Below, piece after piece: positions 5,562-7,825 of a DNA stretch of 7,825 bases. The stretch is taken from positions 1 through 7,825 of the forward strand of contig JAUHZM010000144.1 in the NCBI GenBank assembly GCA_030426005.1, written 5' to 3'. Position numbers and translations under genes: made by a program. Position 1 is the first letter of the stretch. Each line of letters begins with the position of its first letter. Under the pieces are notes generated by a model that did not search any database, was not told the DNA's origin, and saw only the letters and a list, made by a program, of their open reading frames with translations. The DNA comes from Gammaproteobacteria bacterium (GTDB lineage: Bacteria; Pseudomonadota; Gammaproteobacteria; Arenicellales; Arenicellaceae).

Positions 5562-6821
5562 TCATTGTAGTATCAGAACCGATACGGTTGTGCCGCTCTC
5601 ATTATTGCTTCTCACGCTAGCTTTCCAGCCTAAGCGCTCACAAATCATCGTCACGATGTAGAGGCCCAGCCCAGTGTGAGCGGTGGTGCCGGATTGATCT
5701 AAGTGTCTCTGAATCGTAGCGGATTGCGCATTTTGTAACTCATTTCCTTGATCAATCACCGTGATCTGCGAACGGCTCAACTCTATTTTAATCTTGCCAG
5801 TGGTGTGTTGCAGTGCATTCTGAGTAAGGTTTCGGATCAGCATTTTCACCAGTATAGGATCGGCATTGACCCAGCTGTCGTCATTTGCTGGGCCATGGCA
5901 AACCCGTGATTTGGTCTCGTACTGAGAGCTAAGATCCTCAAGCACTTGCTCGACGATGCTGCCCAAATGGGTCTGCTGTGGACTGAGCCCTCCATCACGA
6001 CGCGAAAGCTTGAGCAAGACGTCAATGTTGTCGCTCATCTCATTTGCAGCGGCACCGATTCGATTCAGTACGCGCTGACCAGAAGATGTGATGCTTTGTT
6101 GACTTTCAAATACCTCTAGTGCGCCAAGAATTACGGACACTGGTGTTTTTAGTTCATGGCTGGCCATACCAACGAGCGTTCGTTCACGCTCGACGTATTG
6201 TGATAATTCACTTAAAAATTCATTGAACACCGCGGCAATCTCATCAAGCTCCCGGTCTTCGAACTCGTCTTTGGTCAAGCGAAAGTCCTTGCTAATTTGC
6301 GCGTTTCTGATTTCCCGCGCCAGGGAACGCAAGGGTGCTACTACCTCGCGACTGCTCGAGTACGCTAGGAAGAAACTAATCAATATGGTTAGAAGCGCAA
6401 TGCCGAACACAACTTTGAGAAAGCCCAACTCACGGTCATAGATTTGGGATACATCTCGAGCGTGAAAAAAACGACCTTGCTCTAAGTTTTCTATGTTAAT
6501 GACGTATCGGCGTTCATCCGACTCGAGGTGAATATGCTGCCCAATAGTCAGATTTTTAAATAACGCTGTTTGTGGCTCGAGCGGAGAAACGCGGGTCGGC
6601 AGATATTCGATGATGATGTTTTTAGTGCGATGGAATAATGGTTGATCCAGCCGGTGCTCAGAAAGGATAAAATTTCTTTCCTCGATTAGATCTTGCCGTA
6701 GAAAATCTTCTTCAAGTCGTTTTGTCAGTGTGACAACCAGTGCGGTCATCACCAAAATCAGAACAATATTGACAAGAAAAACAGTGGAAAAGAACTTTTT
6801 TGAAATCGGCGGTTTAGTCAT
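5562..6821 (-). CDS. HAMP-domain sensor histidine kinase
   Basis: This is a 419-residue inner-membrane kinase of classic architecture: membrane segment 1 at about 11-32, a periplasmic sensor of about 100 residues (33-133) that I do not recognise, membrane segment 2 at about 134-154, HAMP at about 155-208, and HisKA with H222 in SHELKTP. The ATPase domain (about 318-419) has N331 and N335 (N box) and G384-L-G386-L (G2). The G1 box reads D357-Q-G-N-E, so its usual last glycine is glutamate. ATG 6821 is chosen because it overlaps the TAA of the upstream regulator by 8 nt and follows AAAGGCGA, although the AGG-to-ATG spacing is short. GTG 6851 would add 10 residues from inside the regulator gene. 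It is the second gene of the operon and partner of the OmpR-type regulator. The stimulus is unknown. Confidence 0.92.
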   Translation of the reverse strand: MTKPPISKKFFSTVFLVNIVLILVMTALVVTLTKRLEEDFLRQDLIEERNFILSEHRLDQPLFHRTKNIIIEYLPTRVSPLEPQTALFKNLTIGQHIHLESDERRYVINIENLEQGRFFHARDVSQIYDRELGFLKVVFGIALLTILISFFLAYSSSREVVAPLRSLAREIRNAQISKDFRLTKDEFEDRELDEIAAVFNEFLSELSQYVERERTLVGMASHELKTPVSVILGALEVFESQQSITSSGQRVLNRIGAAANEMSDNIDVLLKLSRRDGGLSPQQTHLGSIVEQVLEDLSSQYETKSRVCHGPANDDSWVNADPILVKMLIRNLTQNALQHTTGKIKIELSRSQITVIDQGNELQNAQSATIQRHLDQSGTTAHTGLGLYIVTMICERLGWKASVRSNNESGTTVSVLILQ

Positions 6822-7521
6822 TCGCCTTTGGTGGATTGAGTCGATATCCACGGCCGTGTAATGTCTTAATTAGATTGACCCCGAAATGGCTTTGTAAGAG
6901 TTTTCGTAGTGAATAGACATGTGTGCGCAGCACGTTGACATCCACCTCGCGTTCGGCCCAAAGTTTTTCGTTCAGTTCTTTGTAAGGCACAAAGTTAGGA
7001 TGTGCGCGTACGATGATTTCAAATATCTGTGCTCCCATACCAGACAATGCGGTGGGATTTTTGCCGTCAATGGTGACTTCTCAGGTGCCGAGATTGAGTT
7101 GCACACTGTCCGCTCGGATTTCCATGGTTTCCGCGCCGGTCGAACGACGGTGTAGCGCTTCAATACGAAGCTGTAATTCTCGGAGTTGAAATGGTTTGAC
7201 CAGGTAGTCGTCGGCACCGACTTTGAAACCCTCCTCCTTATTCCGCATTTCGCCCTTGGCTGTCATCATGATTACGGGCACGGTCGACTTGAGATCCTCG
7301 CGAATGCGTCGGCATATCTCAATGCCATCAATGCCGGGTAAGCTTAGGTCGAGAGCCACCACATCGTATTGATTAGTCGCTAGTAAATGGAGCGCGGTAA
7401 GCCCGTCGGCCGCAAAGTCGATGACGTATCGCTTCTCGCCAAAAAAGTCACTTAAATTTTGCGACAGCGCAGTATGGTCCTCAATGACCAGTAAGCGGAT
7501 TCGTCCGTTAAATTTTACCAT
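6814..7521 (-). pseudogene. OmpR-family response regulator interrupted by an in-frame TGA
   Basis: The frame from ATG 7521 to TAA 6814 would encode 235 codons, normal for OmpR/PhoB regulators, but codon 147 (7083-7081) is TGA. Residues 1-125 are an intact receiver: E14-D15, phospho-acceptor D58 in ALDLSLPGIDG, T87 in IMMTAKG and K109-P110 in DDYLVKPF. After the stop, the same frame continues without shift as a complete winged-helix domain (about 140-228), with VDVNVLRTHVYSLRKLL and IKTLHGRGYRL. The stop falls in the linker, between VQLNLGT and EVTIDGK, where an Arg (CGA) would be ordinary. As written, the products are a receiver of 146 residues and perhaps a fragment from TTG 7047 that lacks the first strands of the wing. 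Recent nonsense mutation, sequence error and readthrough are all possible. The ORF can be extended to TTG 7632, but those residues are not family-like. Confidence 0.85.
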
Positions 7522-7603
7522 TGTGCGATACCAAACTGATTCGATTTGAGACCTGAGTTGCCTTGCTTTAGATGCTTGAGTTTGAAGCAATTTACGGCAA
7601 GGT

Positions 7604-7632
7604 AGCGTAGAAAGATTGGCATCCAGCGTCAA
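7604..7632 (-). promoter_or_regulatory. Possible promoter of the OmpR-type operon
   Basis: On the minus strand TTGACG (7632-7627) is followed after 17 bp by TACGCT (7609-7604). The -35 box is good (5 of 6), the -10 box is poor (3 of 6). Transcription would start near 7597, leaving about 76 nt before ATG 7521. Confidence 0.2.
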
Positions 7633-7812
7633 GTTTTTCTCGGTAAGAGACTATTTTGGTCAATTCTTGTTGATTTGATAATTATTTGTTATTTGGTTGA
7701 TAAAGCTTTGTTGAGCGGTGCCGTAAGCTGCCGGTTTTTGACGATCTGGCCAAGTGTGTGGACAAGCCGTCATGAAATTAAATGAGTTGTTAATTGTTTG
7801 GTGTTAGTCGTT

Positions 7813-7825
7813 GCGGGTTTCCCGC
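7813..7825. repeat. GC-rich hairpin at the window end
   Basis: GCGGG, TTT, CCCGC form a perfect 5-bp stem with a three-base loop. The window ends at its last base, so it is not visible whether a T-run follows on the plus strand. On the minus strand no T-run follows. It could be part of a longer terminator or a repeat. Confidence 0.35.

Larger units (their letters stand above)
7522..7825. other. Non-coding region upstream of the OmpR-type operon
   Basis: About 300 bp with no convincing gene on either strand. It contains the upstream control region of the minus-strand operon, an AT-rich stretch at about 7670-7705, a small inverted repeat TTGCTT/AAGCAA (7563-7568 and 7585-7590) in the probable leader, and a terminal GC hairpin. 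No tRNA or mobile-element end is recognisable. Confidence 0.5.

Noticed and set aside
7081..7083. TGA read as selenocysteine or tryptophan
   Set aside because: The position is a linker where Arg is usual, no convincing hairpin follows directly, and TGA serves as an ordinary stop for the kinase gene while Trp is encoded by TGG.
7720..7739. GC-rich stretch followed by TTTTT as a terminator
   Set aside because: The GCCG motifs are direct rather than inverted, so no stable stem forms before the T-run.

Overview
The window looks like a chromosomal accessory segment of a Gram-negative bacterium, most likely a marine-type gammaproteobacterium. Reasons: moderate GC, a 7TMR-DISM histidine kinase, a Tat-type signal, an exported parallel beta-helix protein with a choice-of-anchor-Q ending, and a DUF5694-like gene end. 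The genus cannot be fixed from the sequence; Arenicella- or Marinicella-like is only a guess. I see no mobile element, CRISPR array, tRNA or rRNA, and all reading frames use the standard code.

Layout from left to right: (1) bases 3-170 are the 3' end of a DUF5694-like gene. (2) 171-273 is the leader of a NarL/LuxR-type response regulator gene and carries a perfect 10-bp inverted repeat whose right arm reaches the preferred start codon. (3) The regulator gene (274-927, +) runs tail-to-tail into a 766-residue 7TMR-DISM histidine kinase gene (895-3195, -), with 33 bp of shared coding DNA. (4) A short divergent control region (3196-3310) separates the kinase from a two-gene exported-protein operon: a small Tat-signal protein with one Ig/cadherin-like domain (3311-3757) and a 561-residue secreted beta-helix protein (3771-5456). 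(5) A long imperfect inverted repeat (5464-5533) lies between convergent genes. (6) A second two-component operon is on the minus strand: an OmpR-type response regulator (7521-6814) followed, with an 8-nt overlap, by a HAMP-containing histidine kinase (6821-5562). (7) About 300 bp of non-coding DNA ends the window, with a GC-rich hairpin at the last base.

How the parts may work together: the 7TMR-DISM kinase and the LuxR-type regulator are adjacent and probably cognate. The kinase diverges from the surface-protein operon, so that operon is a reasonable but unproven target. The OmpR/HAMP pair is a separate sensory module.

The most striking observation is an in-frame TGA in the OmpR-type regulator, exactly in the linker between an otherwise perfect receiver domain and an otherwise perfect winged-helix domain. 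Other points worth attention are the receiver-like C-terminal remnant without its aspartate on the 7TMR-DISM kinase, the start-codon-sequestering repeat in the LuxR-type regulator leader, and the exported pair with unusual N-terminal and C-terminal sorting sequences.
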